Positions 39,130 to 49,015 of a stretch of 64,000 bases of DNA are shown here, piece by piece. The notes under the pieces are model-generated. The model ran no database searches. It was not told the origin of the DNA and worked only from the letters and a program-made list of their open reading frames with translations. The position numbers and the translations under genes were made by a program. Origin of the DNA: JAOAPG01 sp963791575 (GTDB lineage: Bacteria; Acidobacteriota; Terriglobia; Terriglobales; Acidobacteriaceae); assembly GCA_963791575.1 (NCBI GenBank), contig CAWBSY010000018.1:72284-136283 (forward strand), read 5' to 3'. Every line of letters begins with the position of its first letter. Position 1 is the first letter of the stretch.

Positions 39130-39749
39130 GGCTTGTCCTTTGCTTCGTCCGGCTGGACTGCTGGTAACCAACTTTGCTGCGATTTTCACCGATTTGCCAC
39201 TGAGCACGTATATACGCCGATTGAAAACATCACGACCGGCAGCTCTCAAAGAGAGATCATACGCCCCCGACTCCAACCAGATACTCCGCAGGTGGTCCGC
39301 GTGCCTGCATCTGCGCGGTTCAAATAGACCTCCGCAGTTTTTGGCTCGACCGCGAGGTTCACTTCCCCATTATCTGATCCGTACGCGAAAAAATCGTGAG
39401 GGAAGGCCCGACCCCAGTATGGTGACGAGAAAGGCGAATACTCCCACGCTAGCGGGTAAAACCACGGCTCGTAGGTATAATATGCAGGTCCGGAAAGACG
39501 GAAGTAGCCCGCACCTAACGAGATCGTCCCAAGCCGCACATGAAGCTTGTGTTCGCGTCCAGAGCTGCTGTCCTTGTCAGTTTGTGAACTGGGACGGCGT
39601 CTGCACGTCGATCGGAGTTTGTTCGGTTGCAGAGTCGGCGTGAGATGGTGGTGATCCCACTGCCGTGGAGTCACTTGAGCGTCGGCGCGACAGCTTAAGA
39701 GTGCTGCGTGAAGGAAGAGGAGCCCAAGAAGAAATCCTGAGGTTCGCAT
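39126..39749 (-). CDS. PEGA-domain exported protein (two frameshifts)
   Basis: About 207 residues. Signal peptide FLLGLLFLHAALLSCRADA. A Pro/Tyr-rich middle (YYTYEPWFYPLAWEYSPFSSP) is followed by a PEGA-like domain: GEVNLAVEPKTAEVYLNRADAG, then after a frame change near 39290, ESGAYDLSLRAAGRDVFNRRIYVLSGKSVKI. A second indel near 39150 is needed to reach the TGA that overlaps the next gene. The PEGA repeat is a surface beta fold with unknown ligand. Confidence 0.72.
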
Positions 39750-39864
39750 CGCAGCCGCCCCGTTGTGCGATTCGTTTGTAGCGCCAATGGTTGCTCGGAC
39801 GTCGGTGCTCGTGAATAGAAGACTCGACTAGCCAAAGCCCCTTCACAGTTTTGATGGACCAATA

Positions 39865-40041
39865 TTAGGAAATGACAGTTTCCAACGCTAGCGCCATGCC
39901 CATTCCGCCGCTCACGCAGAGTGTTGCAACTCCGCGTTTTGCTTTGCGCTTGAGCATTTCGTGAAGCAGCGTCACCGTGATTCGCGTTCCCGTGGCGCCG
40001 ATCGGGTGGCCCAGCGCAATCGCCCCGCCATTCACATTCAA
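39865..40041 (-). pseudogene. Thiolase (acetyl-CoA acetyltransferase) C-terminal fragment
   Basis: Only the last 58 codons are present: NVNGGAIALGHPIGATGTRI, then VTLLHEMLKRKAKRGVATLCVSGGMGMALALE. These are the thiolase signature 2 and the catalytic Cys motif (CVSGGMGMA). The family is about 390 residues, so more than 330 are missing upstream. The coding sense ends abruptly at about 40,042, where unrelated sequence begins. I read this as a chimeric assembly joint, not a biological deletion. Confidence 0.9.
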
Positions 40042-40117
40042 CTAGCAATACGTCGTAGTCAGTAAGTGGCAATAAACATGGCCCGTATTGCTCACTAACG
40101 CTGCTGAAGGAGCTTTT

Positions 40118-40775
40118 GTGGTGAGCAAGGATGGTTTGCCCGAGCAGCGGTCCGACGCCGTCTTTTGGACCGAGATATTCACGCTCGCCGGCTCGGTCAC
40201 GATGCACGCGTTTCGCCGCGTGCTGGTGTTCGGCGGGATCGCCCTGGCCGTATATCTGCTCAATCGGATCGTCGAGCCGCATCTCGGCACTGGATTCGCT
40301 CGACCCCCTATGAGTTCGCGGGGGCGGTGCTGGGCTTGCTGCTCGTGTTCCGCACAACGCGGGCTACGACCGTTGGTACGAAGGCCGGCGGTTAATGGGC
40401 ACGATCGTCAATGACTCTCGCAACCTGGCGATCACGGCCCTGACCCACGGCCCCGAGGACGCCGCCTGCGCGAATCGGTGATTCGTGGATCGCTTGCTTC
40501 GGCCATGTCACGCGGGCCACACTCCGCAGCGAGCCGGTGCCGCCAGAAGCTCGAGCTCTTGGGCGATCGCTGGGCTGACGCAGCTCGGCCGGGCGGAACA
40601 CATGCCGAGCTTCGTGGCCTACAAAATCGGCCAATTCATGCGGCAAGCGTGCGACGAGATGGGCATGAACCGCTTGGGATTTCTGCAAGCCGATCGCGAG
40701 CGGCAACTGCTGGTCGAAAGCCAGGGAGCCTGTGAGCGAATTCGCAGCACGCCGGTTCCCTGGTTGAGGCACTAA
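40118..40775 (+). pseudogene. Bestrophin-like family protein, frameshifted and 3'-truncated
   Basis: Start GTG 40118 after AAGGAG. The reading frame shifts at least three times. Pieces in order: FWTEIFTLAGSVTMHAFRRV and a transmembrane helix, YEFAGAVLGLLLVFR, then RWIACFGHVTRAT, HMPSFVAYKIGQFMRQACDE and GFLQADRERQLLVESQGACERI. These match the bacterial bestrophin (UPF0187) chloride/anion channel family, about 300 residues. The last ~60-70 residues are missing; the sequence ends near 40,780 against AT-rich DNA. Confidence 0.75.
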
Positions 40776-40920
40776 CTGAGCCAGTAGATGAAAAATGCTA
40801 TATTTTTATATATTTGTTGATTTAAATGAAGCAAGAATTTAATTGTAAGTGAAGTAGCAATTTTCTTTGAGAGAGTTATTTCTTGGATTAGAGTAATAAT
40901 ATTGTTTGGAATAAGACCAG

Positions 40921-41520
40921 TTAATGTTGAGAAAAGTGATGGTTCATTGGATGGTTATGAATAGTCATACTTCGAAGATTTTTGATTTGTTGGTGTAAGT
41001 TAAGTATAGAGTTTTGTGTAGAATCTAAAGTTGATGTATTCAAAGTAGAGAGCAAAGAGCTGTTAATTAGATTATTTAGATGTGAAGTGGATGGACAAGT
41101 AGTCCAGTGGAGTGATATACTATTATGATTGCATTGATGACAAAGAGGTGAAAAATTCGAATTTCGTTTGTGCAAGTTATGTGGTGTTGGAAGTTCATCT
41201 AAAAGAATTTTAACTCTGAATGATTTAAGTGTAGATGTTTGAAAACTATGAGTAAAATTAGAAATTTTTTGATTGTTATTGATATAAAGCCATGTAGCTG
41301 GCCAGTTAATATCTTGTACAATTTGAGACCATTGTTGGAAGCGCCTTTGGGATGCCCAAAGTGCATATATTTGTGCATGGCAGTAAGTTCGAATGTAGTA
41401 GCGTATTGGGAGTTCAATAGGGGGATTTTCAAAATAATAAATATTATGTGGATTAACAATATGCTGACGAGTAGATGTATAACATGGCTCCCGAGCATGG
41501 AGCAAAGCCGGAGTTTGTAC
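40921..41520 (-). mobile_element. AT-rich reverse-transcriptase-like C-terminal fragment, fungal in character
   Basis: The block from about 40,790 to 41,510 is far more AT-rich than anything else in the window. Its open minus-strand frame encodes an Asn/His/Leu/Ser-rich protein: LWASQRRFQQWSQIVQDINW, TLKSFRVKILLDELPTPHNL, FSPLCHQCNHNSISLHWTTC (Cys/His knuckle). From memory this pattern resembles the C-terminal region of retrotransposon reverse transcriptases of Rhizophagus-like fungi. Codon use is that of an AT-rich eukaryote. It is bounded by bacterial sequence on both sides, so misassembly is likely. Confidence 0.5.
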
Positions 41521-41734
41521 ACACGCTGAACGGCTCGGGCCTTGCGCACCACGGACGCTTATTTCGGTCCTAGAGAATGACCAGAGCGCCAACGGCAGTG
41601 TAACTATCCGGCACGCTCCGCCCGTACATGCACGGCCGCGACCAGATCGCTTGATACCGTACATGAGCATCGTTGGATGCGGCAACCACGCTTGCGCAGT
41701 TGAGCTCGTGCGGCACTCCGCCGCGACCCGCGCC

Positions 41735-42534
41735 TCAGACCTTGGAGTGTTCTGTCTCGACGCCATACGTGCCGTCGGGAAGACGCGACGATCCGGTAGT
41801 CGCCGAAACAGCAGCGGTTCGGTGTGGACCAGGCAGAGATAGGCGCGAAAGGCCAGCGCGCGAATTTCGGTCTCCGCGTGCGGGTTGGCGCGCATCTCCA
41901 GGATGTGACGCCAGGCCCGCACGTTTGCCGTGACGACGATGGGCGCCTCGGTCTCGTTGGGCAGCACGCTGCGGGCCGCCTGCTGCACCTTCTTCCGCAG
42001 GTCGGTGCGGGCCTCGCCCGAGAGGATCTCGGAACCGGCCTTCTGCTGCTCCAGCAGCCGCTCCGCGATCGCGATTGTACTCCTCGGCGGCCGGCGTCGA
42101 TGCGCTGCTCGAACGCCGCATGCAGTTCCGGGTCGTCCTGGTATTCCGGCCGCTCGACAAACCGCAGGACCCGCCCGGATACATAGCGCTGCGAGATCTG
42201 GGAGACGCCGACGCCGGCCCGATGCCGCACCAGCTCATGCGTGACGCTGCGGGAGATGCCGTAAAAGAGCAGCGTGTAGTTGGCGTGCTCCAGCACGGAA
42301 CCGTGCCCGGACTCCATGATGTTGCGGAAGTAGCGCGCGGCGTCGGCATTGTAGGTGCGCTTCGCGCCAAAGCTTGCATAGCAGACCTGCCCGGCGGTCT
42401 TGCAAAGCTGCGCGCCGGGCGGCAGGGGCGTCGGGTCGTCGAGATACTGGGGAAAGTTGAGATCCGCCGCAAAGCCGTCCAGAAAATCTGCCATGCCCGC
42501 CAGATGAGACCTGCGGCCGGGCCAGCATCGTGAC
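41735..42534 (-). CDS. thyX: FAD-dependent thymidylate synthase ThyX (several frameshifts)
   Basis: Makes dTMP from dUMP with methylene-THF and FAD. Segments across frames: VTMLARPQVSS (N-terminus), FLDGFAADLNFPQYLDDPTP, QVCYASFGAKRTYNADAARY, SGHGSVLEHANYTLLFYG, and the ThyX motif RHRAGVGVSQISQRYV. Then, after shifts near 42090 and 41800, SEILSGEARTDLRKKVQQAA, IVVTANVRAWRHILEMRA and a tail PDGTYGVETEHSKV ending at 41735. The exact start is uncertain because the first codons are also shifted. All functional parts are present, so the breaks look like read errors. Confidence 0.85.
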
Positions 42535-42786
42535 GCCGGGCGCCCGCAGGTAAGGTGTGCCCGTCGGCGCGCGTGAGCGGAGACCGGCGGAGCGAATCCT
42601 GGGAAAGCCGTGCTTCCTGACTCTCTGCACCATCGTCGTGCAGACGCTTTGCATCTTCGCTGAGCGGCGAGCAAGCGCTCCGGCTCTGTTCATCGGCGTC
42701 GTGGCGTGACACGAGAGACCCTTTCGTGACGGCAATGAGAATACAGCAGTTACGGCCGCGGCGTCATTCAGGCACGGCCGTGTCAC

Positions 42787-43467
42787 TTAAAGCGAGTTGA
42801 CGAGGAGTTCGCTCAGGTTCGCGAGGCCGAGGGGAACGGTAGAGACTTTGCGCTTGATGCGGGCGAGCGCGTTATCCACCGATTTCGTCTTGCAGTGCAG
42901 CTCCAGAGCGATTTCCCGGTACGATTTGCCGATCTGGTAGCCTGCCAGCACATTCAGCTCGAAATCCGAAAGCATCTGCTTCAGCATCTCGTGCAGGACT
43001 TTGGTATCTTCGCCCTGGATCACGAGATCTTCGGGATCCTGCGTTTCCGTGGAGGGGATGATGTCGGAGAGGTTCCAGTCGGGGCCGGAGTCTTCAGCGG
43101 GACTTTCCAGGGAGAGGGAGGTGTTGAGCGGCATCTGTTTCTGCCGGGTGGCGGTCTTGATCGCGGTGATAATATGCCGCTGGATACAGACTTTGGCGAA
43201 AGCGGGAAACGAGATGGCCTTGTCGCAACGAAAATCCACGATCGCCTGCCAGAGACCGATCATTCCGACCTGAAGCAGGTCTTCCTTCTCAGCGCCGACA
43301 AGGAAATAGGATTTGACTTTCGTACGAACAAGGTTGCGGTATTTATAGAGCAGAAATTCTGAGGCGGCTTCATCGCCCCTCTGCGCTCGCTCAACGATCT
43401 CCCGGTCGGCCATATCCGCGAACTTCAGATGGCAAGGCGGGAGATTTTGCTGCAATTCAATAATCAC
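42787..43467 (-). CDS. sigH: SigH-type RNA polymerase sigma factor
   Basis: 226 residues, intact. ADREIVERAQRGDEAASEFLLYKYRNLVRTKVKSYFLVGAEKEDLLQVGMIGL is region 2 (written continuously here only as family description). FPAFAKVCIQRHIITAIKTATRQK is region 2.4-like; LSDFELNVLAGYQIGKSYREIA and HCKTKSVDNALARIKRK form region 4. This is the sporulation-type SigH family of Bacillota, also found in Armatimonadota. It gives the best hint to the source of the right-hand part of the window. No spore genes are nearby. Confidence 0.9.
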   Translation of the reverse strand: MIIELQQNLPPCHLKFADMADREIVERAQRGDEAASEFLLYKYRNLVRTKVKSYFLVGAEKEDLLQVGMIGLWQAIVDFRCDKAISFPAFAKVCIQRHIITAIKTATRQKQMPLNTSLSLESPAEDSGPDWNLSDIIPSTETQDPEDLVIQGEDTKVLHEMLKQMLSDFELNVLAGYQIGKSYREIALELHCKTKSVDNALARIKRKVSTVPLGLANLSELLVNSL

Positions 43468-43734
43468 CCTGTTCCCTCGATCCGTAGGATTTTTTATTCG
43501 TGGTCGTCAGGCTGCTTCATCAGGAAAAGCGGCACTGCCGGAGGAGACAGTTGCAGCGCTATGCTTCCGAGTATTATACAAGATACAGCGAAGGAATTCA
43601 ACCCTTAAGAGGAATTTGCGCAAAATCTGTCGAACTAGGCAGGAAGAGGTCTTTTTGCATCTGAATTATCTTGTCAAACTGTCCGACTCTGGCAGCGTCC
43701 GAACGCGCGATGTTTAGTCGGATAGTCCGCTCGA

Positions 43735-44373
43735 ATTGTCCGCGCGATACAAACAGCCCCGATGATGGGTCTGTATCGGGCGATGTTTCTCATCCGTCAC
43801 GTAAGTTGTGCCTGTTCGCCGCTCGATGCGCCTAAGCAAAGGCAAGCGTGGCTTCATAAGGCGACATCTCATCGTAATCGATGGATCCGTCTCGTCCGGC
43901 CATGCTGTCCGGCAGTCGCGATCGCACAGCGGGGCGCGCGCGGTATCAAGATGCGACACAAGCCAGTCCGAGAAAATGCGGGCTTCCGCCAGTTTCCCGA
44001 TACCTTCCGCGCGATTCTTGCCGATCAGCGCCATAAGCTGCGCCTGGTGCTGCCCGCGCCGATCGTTCGACTGCGCGAACTGGTGGAACAGGGCGTCGAT
44101 CCGCTCGATCGATGCCTCTGCGGCCTGCAACATCCTTAAATCGCAGCACGCCGCGAAACATCCGCGCATACGCGTTCTGGGCTGCGGCACTGGTATAGAG
44201 GTCGCTGTATTCGCTCGCCTCGCCGGACGCGATAAGGGTATTGGCGACGTAGCTGGGCGAGCAGTCCAGCGTCTGTGCGATCTCCTCGACGGTCCGCCCC
44301 GAGGCGTGGAGCGACATTGCAGTTCTTTTTTTGTCAGTCGTTTCACTTTCCTCACCTCATCACAAATCATCAA
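43735..44373 (-). CDS. Helix-turn-helix protein, frameshifted
   Basis: A product of about 200 residues split over two or three frames. The recognisable start is SLHASGRTVEEIAQTLDCSPSYVANTLIASGEASEYS, an HTH of the sigma-70 region 4 / resolvase type. After a shift near 44135 the frame continues LQAAEASIERIDALFHQFAQSNDRR..AQLMALIGKNRAEGIGKLAEA. A DNA-binding regulator is probable; I cannot assign a family. The C-terminal part is doubtful. Confidence 0.45.
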
Positions 44374-44627
44374 TCAATACTAACTATTACTACGCTGGAG
44401 TACGGAAAATAGGAAACCGATCTGCCGCGTATTGCAGGGAAAAGGAGAGTAATTATGGCGCTTCCAACACCTGCCTTTGCGGCCTGTTCGGCTGGAGTGC
44501 GTTGACTTCGGGAACTTGTCCGTGTCATACTTCTGCGGGCGCGAGGCAGGTCAGGAATTCGAGCGGCTGACGCTCGTATTAGTCTTGAAACTTCAGGAAT
44601 AGCCTTCGCTCTGCCCGGGAAATCCTA

Positions 44628-45979
44628 ATGAAACGCTCGCCTCTGATCGTTCTATTTTTTACTATATTCATCGACCTGCTGGGCTTCGGGCTTATACTGC
44701 CGAATATACCCGTCTATATCCAGCACTATGGGGGCGCGCCGTGGGTGGGCGGCGCGCTTCTCGCCTGTTTCTCCATCACGCAGTTTATCTTCGCTCCGAT
44801 CTGGGGCCGAATGTCCGACCGCGTGGGCCGGCGGCCGTTGATTCTGCTGAGCCTGATCGGTTCGGCGGTCTCGTTCTTCTTTTTCGGCGCCGCGCCTAAC
44901 CTGCTCGTCCTGTTTATAGCCCGCGTCGCCGCAGGGATTTTGACTTCGGCAAGTCTGCCTACGGCGCAAGCGTATATAGCAGACGTCACTCCGCCGGAAA
45001 AACGCGCGGGTGGAATGGCGATTATCGGCGCGGCGTTTGGGCTCGGGTTTGCGTTCGGACCCGTTTTCGGCGGGATACTGAGCCAGCACCCCATCTGGCA
45101 CATCACGGGCCTGGCGATGCCTGCTTATGCGGCGGCGCTCCTGTCCCTCGTGAATTTCGCAGTGGCGATTGTCCTGCTGCCCGAAACGCATCACGACCGC
45201 AGTCAAACCGACCATGCCGCGGATAAAGGCATCCTCGACGTGTTTCCCGCGATTGCCAGAGCCATGCAGAATCCGTATCTGGGGGCGCCGCTGATGGTAT
45301 ACGCTTTCGCGACATTCGCGTTTACGGCCGTCGAGTCGTCGTTCTCCTGGCTGATCATATTGCGATTCCACAACCTGATCCATAGCACCGCCGAGGCAGC
45401 CTGGGATCATGCTCACCCGACACAGCCTTTTTGCCGCGCTGCCCCTTCATCCCCACCTGGGCTTGATCTCGCAGCAGGACCTGATCGACAAAGCCGCCGC
45501 GGGAGCAACGACCAGCGTGTTTACTGTCGTTGGAGTGACGATCCTGCTCACCCAATTTGCGGTAATGGGAGGCCTTGCACGGAGAGTGGGGGAGCACCGA
45601 CTGGTTATGTTTGGCTCCCTGCTGCTAACGGTTACCCTGGTGCGATCGCTTTCGCCAACGACCTGATGTGGCTCCGCGTTCTCAGCGCCCTGATCGCCAT
45701 AGGAAACGGCGTGCTCAACCCCTCGTTGTCCTCGCTCATCACCCAGACTGCGGGGCCCAACAATCGCGGCGCGATCAGCGGGGCACAGCAGGGCCTCGGC
45801 AGCCTCGCGCGAATCATCGCGCCGCCGATCAACAATACACTCGTCGGGATATGGACAGGCATTCCGTTCCTGGCGTCCGCGGTGATCATGAGCGCGGCTT
45901 TTTGCTGAGCCTGCCGTCTGCCGCCCCCGATTCTGAAGCACGCGGTAAGTCGCAGAGCATGCTCCCAAGCTCCCCGTGA
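44628..45979 (+). CDS. MFS transporter (TetA-like), frameshifted
   Basis: About 440 residues, twelve predicted helices. The first half is intact: LIVLFFTIFIDLLGFGLILPNIPVYIQHYG, then the motif-A loop GRMSDRVGRRPLILLSL, and ADVTPPEKRAGGMAIIGAAFGLGFAFGPVFGG (motif C region). The frame changes near 45400 to TTSVFTVVGVTILLTQFAVMGGLARRVGEHRL, then back near 45650 to GNGVLNPSLSSLITQTAGPNNRGAISGAQQ. A last shift near 45900 adds SLPSAAPDSEARG. The family exports drugs, including tetracyclines; substrate unknown. Confidence 0.85.
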
Positions 45980-46286
45980 AAGCGACCCCTCCCGTCAATC
46001 AGAGCTCCTCTAAGGGATATTGTTGCCAGGCGGGTAGCCGAAAATAACTTTCGTTAAGAATACACGACGAGGAAATAACCGGAACAAAACAGCGGACGAT
46101 TCGTCTATCCAAGCAGAGAGCAAGAAATGCTTTTCGCTCTCGTCTGGCTATACTTGGGGGTCCAATCGGCATATCCTGCGGATTCCGCTGGCAAATACTG
46201 AACGGCCCGTGGAACACCGGTAACGAAAGCGAGCGTTCTCCACTGTCCTGAAGGACGGATGGAAGGCGGTCAGGAGACGACACGCA
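45980..46286. other. Intergenic region between MFS and KGG-repeat genes
   Basis: No gene, tRNA or terminator is evident here. It contains only weak, unsupported reading frames on either strand. Confidence 0.4.
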
Positions 46287-46604
46287 ATGGCACGAAGAGC
46301 GACAAACACCACGTCTGAGTCTGTCGCGGACACGGACAAACCAGGACGCCGAGACGGGCAGTGAGCATAGACCGGGACGTGGCTGGCACGGCAACCCGGA
46401 AGGCCACGCGGAAGCGGACGCAAGGGCGGCCGCAAGGTCTCGCAAAATCGCGATCACATGGCGGAAATCGGCAAGCGCGGCGGCTCCAAGGTCGCGCAGG
46501 ATCGTCAGCACATGGCGGAAATCGGCCGGCGCGGCGGTTCCAAGGTCGCGCAGGATCGGCAGCACATGGCGGAAATCGGCAAAAAGGGCGGCGAAAGCAA
46601 ATAG
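46287..46604 (+). CDS. KGG-repeat general stress protein (frameshifted)
   Basis: About 104 residues. ATG 46287 follows GGAGA. The first 25 codons (ARRATNTTSESVADTDKPGR) run into a TGA. Shifting frame near 46360 gives three tandem units of about 20 residues: HMAEIGKRGGSKVAQDRQ, HMAEIGRRGGSKVAQDRQ, HMAEIGKKGGESK. This is the KGG/GsiB-Con10 repeat of small hydrophilic stress proteins, thought to protect cells in desiccation or starvation. Too short to be found by a simple length cut-off. Confidence 0.8.
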
Positions 46605-46719
46605 ACTCGCACGTATACGGAGGAGTCGCGGCCGAGCCTCTCCTCGGCATTAGCAGTCGGTGTAGAGCTCGCCCGGATTCGGAATCTGCAGTCTGCATTC
46701 CCAGTCGATGCAATCGCAG

Positions 46720-47848
46720 CTACCAGTCCGCAACCGAGCCGTCGTCCGCATGGAACCAGCGGCCCACGTCCGGGAGCGCGTCCCAGCGGACGCTCGGCGA
46801 TCCACTCCTCGTCGAGTTCCACGCCAAGCCCCGGCTCTTGTCGGCAGATCCACATAGCCGTCTTTCACCACAAACGGCTCTTTCAGATAGCCGGCGCCCA
46901 GCCCGAGCGGATCGACAAACTCCTGAATCAGAAAGTTCGGCGTGCAGGCGTCCATCTGCAGGCAGGCGGCCATATTGAGCGGGCCATAGGGATTGTGCGG
47001 CGCGAGCGCGGCGTACCAGGTCTCCGCCATCGCGCCGATCTGCCGCGTCTCGAAGATGCCGCCGCAGATACACGGGATCGGGCTGCAAAATGGTCGCCGC
47101 GCCCTTTTCCAGCACCTCGCGAAAGCTCCATTTGGTGAACAGCCGCTCGCCCGTCGCGATGGGCGTCTTTGACTGCGCGCGCGAACCGCGCCAGCGCATC
47201 CACGTTTTCCGGCAGCACCGGCTCCTCGATGAACATCGGATGGATACGGCCGCACCGCCTCCTCCAGCCACATCGCCATCGTCGGGCTGACGCGGCCGTG
47301 AAAGTCCAGCATGATATCCACGTCGTTCCCGACCGCCTCGCGCACCGCCTGCACGCGCCGCCCCGCCTCCTCCACGACCGGTAGTGATCGACATACGTGA
47401 CCTTCTCGAACGGGCAGAACTTCATCGCCGTAAGCCGCGCGCCACGACCTCTTTCGCGCTCGCCGCCAGCTCCTCCGGCGTGCTGCCATGCGGCCGCGTG
47501 TAGACGCGGATGCGGTCCCGAACCGCGCCGCCCGAGCAGCTGCCAGACGGGCGCGCCCAGCGACTTGCCGAGAATATCCCACAGGCACATCTCCAGGCCG
47601 CTGATAGCGGCGCAGAGCGTCGGCCCGCCCCGCCAGAACGCGCCGCGGTACATGCTCTGCCAGTGGTGCGTGATCCGCCGCGGGTCCTCCCCGATCAGGT
47701 GGTGCTCGTAACTGCGCACCGCCTCCGCAACCACAGACGCCTTATCCCCCAGGCACTCGCCATACCCGACGAGTCCCGCGTCCGTCTCCATCTTCACAAA
47801 CAGCCAGCGCGGCTGCACCGGTATCGTCTGCACGCCCGTAACCTTCAT
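46720..47848 (-). CDS. Enolase-superfamily (mandelate racemase/galactonate dehydratase-like), many frameshifts
   Basis: About 376 residues from Met 47848 (MKVTGVQTIPVQPRWLFVKM). GGPTLCAAISGLEMCLWDILGKSLGAPVWQLLG is the N-terminal capping domain (family-typical). The barrel appears in three frames: VDIMLDFHGRVSPTMAMWLEEAVRPY (metal-binding Asp), FIEEPVLPENVDALARFA (metal-binding Glu), and PHNPYGPLNMAACLQMDACTPNFLIQEF. It ends DDGSVADW. It resembles D-galactonate dehydratase (DgoD). The reaction abstracts a proton alpha to a carboxylate using Mg2+. At least six indels; substrate uncertain. Confidence 0.82.
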
Positions 47849-47986
47849 ACTCGCGGCCTCCTTCGCCATTAGGTCTGCGGCTCAACTACTAGTCTATCGG
47901 CGAAGCATTTCCTGATTCCTGACGACCTAGATCCTCTTTCCTTGACGAACCGCCAACTTTGGCGTATACTTTCAACTGTGCCGTTC

Positions 47987-48071
47987 GGAGAGGTGGCCGA
48001 GTGGTCGATGGCACCTGTCTTGAAAACAGGACGCCCGCAAGGGCGCGCAGGTTCGAATCCTGTCCTCTCCT
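47987..48071 (+). tRNA. tRNA-Ser(UGA)
   Basis: Acceptor stem GGAGAGG/CCTCTCC pairs perfectly. The anticodon loop CTTGAAA gives anticodon TGA, reading UCA. A long variable arm CGCCCGCAAGGGCG marks a class II tRNA. The T-arm has GGTTCGAATCC. CCA is not encoded, and the discriminator position is T where bacterial tRNA-Ser normally has G. Confidence 0.93.
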
Positions 48072-48231
48072 TCTCCGGAGGGTGGAAGCCCGCTTGATAC
48101 CAGGGCCGCTATTCCAGTCCGCCCAAAGTGACGCCGGGTTCAGCCACGACAAATTCCAGTTTGCCACATTTGCGAATGCCGCCTGCACCGTCCGGTCAGG
48201 CAGGCGCAACGATGCTGTTCTCATACTTCGT

Positions 48232-48669
48232 TCAGCGCAAAACTTCTAAAACAGATCCGTCCGCTATCCGATAAATGTAAAAGTCGCTGTCGATAGTAAA
48301 CAGGCGGCGGATCTGCCGACTTTCAGCTACCGCCACAAGAGAAGCATCTGCAAAGTCCATCGGCACATTCTGATACTGCCGCATGAGAACGTCCATGCGG
48401 TCGCCTTCAGCGGAAGTAATGTCCAAAACCAGTAATCTTCCATCCTGCCGGGTGCGCCATAGACGGTTTTGGTATCGATAGCCGCCTAAGGTATACAGCA
48501 GATACATAGCTTCCGTCAGGCAAGGCCAGGTGGTCACAAGGGGGCCGTAGGGCAGAGTGCGAAGAATGGCGTTACACCTTTGATGGTATTTATCGTCCTC
48601 ATCAAACAGTGCGACGAGTGGTCCTGAGTTTGTTAACTCCTCCTGGTCCTTGCGATGTTGCTTGAGCAA
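48232..48669 (-). CDS. PIN-domain toxin (VapC-like)
   Basis: About 140 residues. SGPLVALFDEDDKYHQRCNAILRTLP carries the first acidic residues, PCLTEAMYLLYTLGG the middle Glu, and VPMDFADASLVAVAESRQIRRLFTIDSDF the C-terminal Asp residues of the PIN RNase fold. The first ~14 residues are not typical of PIN proteins, so the true start is likely nearer 48630, perhaps hidden by an indel. VapC toxins cleave tRNA or rRNA. Pairs with the upstream VapB-like gene, with overlapping ends. Confidence 0.75.
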   Translation of the reverse strand: MLKQHRKDQEELTNSGPLVALFDEDDKYHQRCNAILRTLPYGPLVTTWPCLTEAMYLLYTLGGYRYQNRLWRTRQDGRLLVLDITSAEGDRMDVLMRQYQNVPMDFADASLVAVAESRQIRRLFTIDSDFYIYRIADGSVLEVLR

Positions 48670-48932
48670 TAGTTCTCCAAATTTACGCCCGGTGTTTTCG
48701 GAAGGTGTGCGCCTCCCGGAACAAACTCGCTGCTATGCAGCCCTCCCGCGTAACCATCGAAGAAGTCGGCCATAGTCAACCCTTCGGCCGGCGGCGGAGG
48801 TGGAGTTGCCGGCAGCAGCAGTTCGCGAAGCTTGTCCAGCGTCAGCAGCTCCGGGGTCGTGCCTTTCTGCTGCGCCTGTTCCGTGACAAGCTGCTCGAGT
48901 TCGGGTGGCAGTGTAATTGTTACCACAGACAT
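48633..48932 (-). CDS. VapB-like antitoxin
   Basis: About 100 residues from Met 48932 (SVVTITLPPELEQLVTEQAQ). A ribbon-helix-helix-like N-terminus is followed by a Pro-rich linker (LLLPATPPPPPAEG) and MADFFDGYAGGLHSSEFVPG, which would wrap the toxin. The tail overlaps the PIN gene by 37 nt, the normal arrangement for a vapBC unit. It neutralises VapC and represses its own operon. Confidence 0.6.
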   Translation of the reverse strand: MSVVTITLPPELEQLVTEQAQQKGTTPELLTLDKLRELLLPATPPPPPAEGLTMADFFDGYAGGLHSSEFVPGGAHLPKTPGVNLENYCSSNIARTRRS

Positions 48933-49015
48933 GCTCCTTCCAGGCACATGACGCTAACAGCCGCGCTCGATGTCATTATACACGGAAATGGCAATCGGCC
49001 CTTTTTCGGCTCATT

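Noticed and set aside
45999..46565. Minus-strand Arg/Pro-rich protein opposite the KGG-repeat gene
   Set aside because: It is the antisense of three tandem KGG repeats; composition and repeats mirror the real gene.
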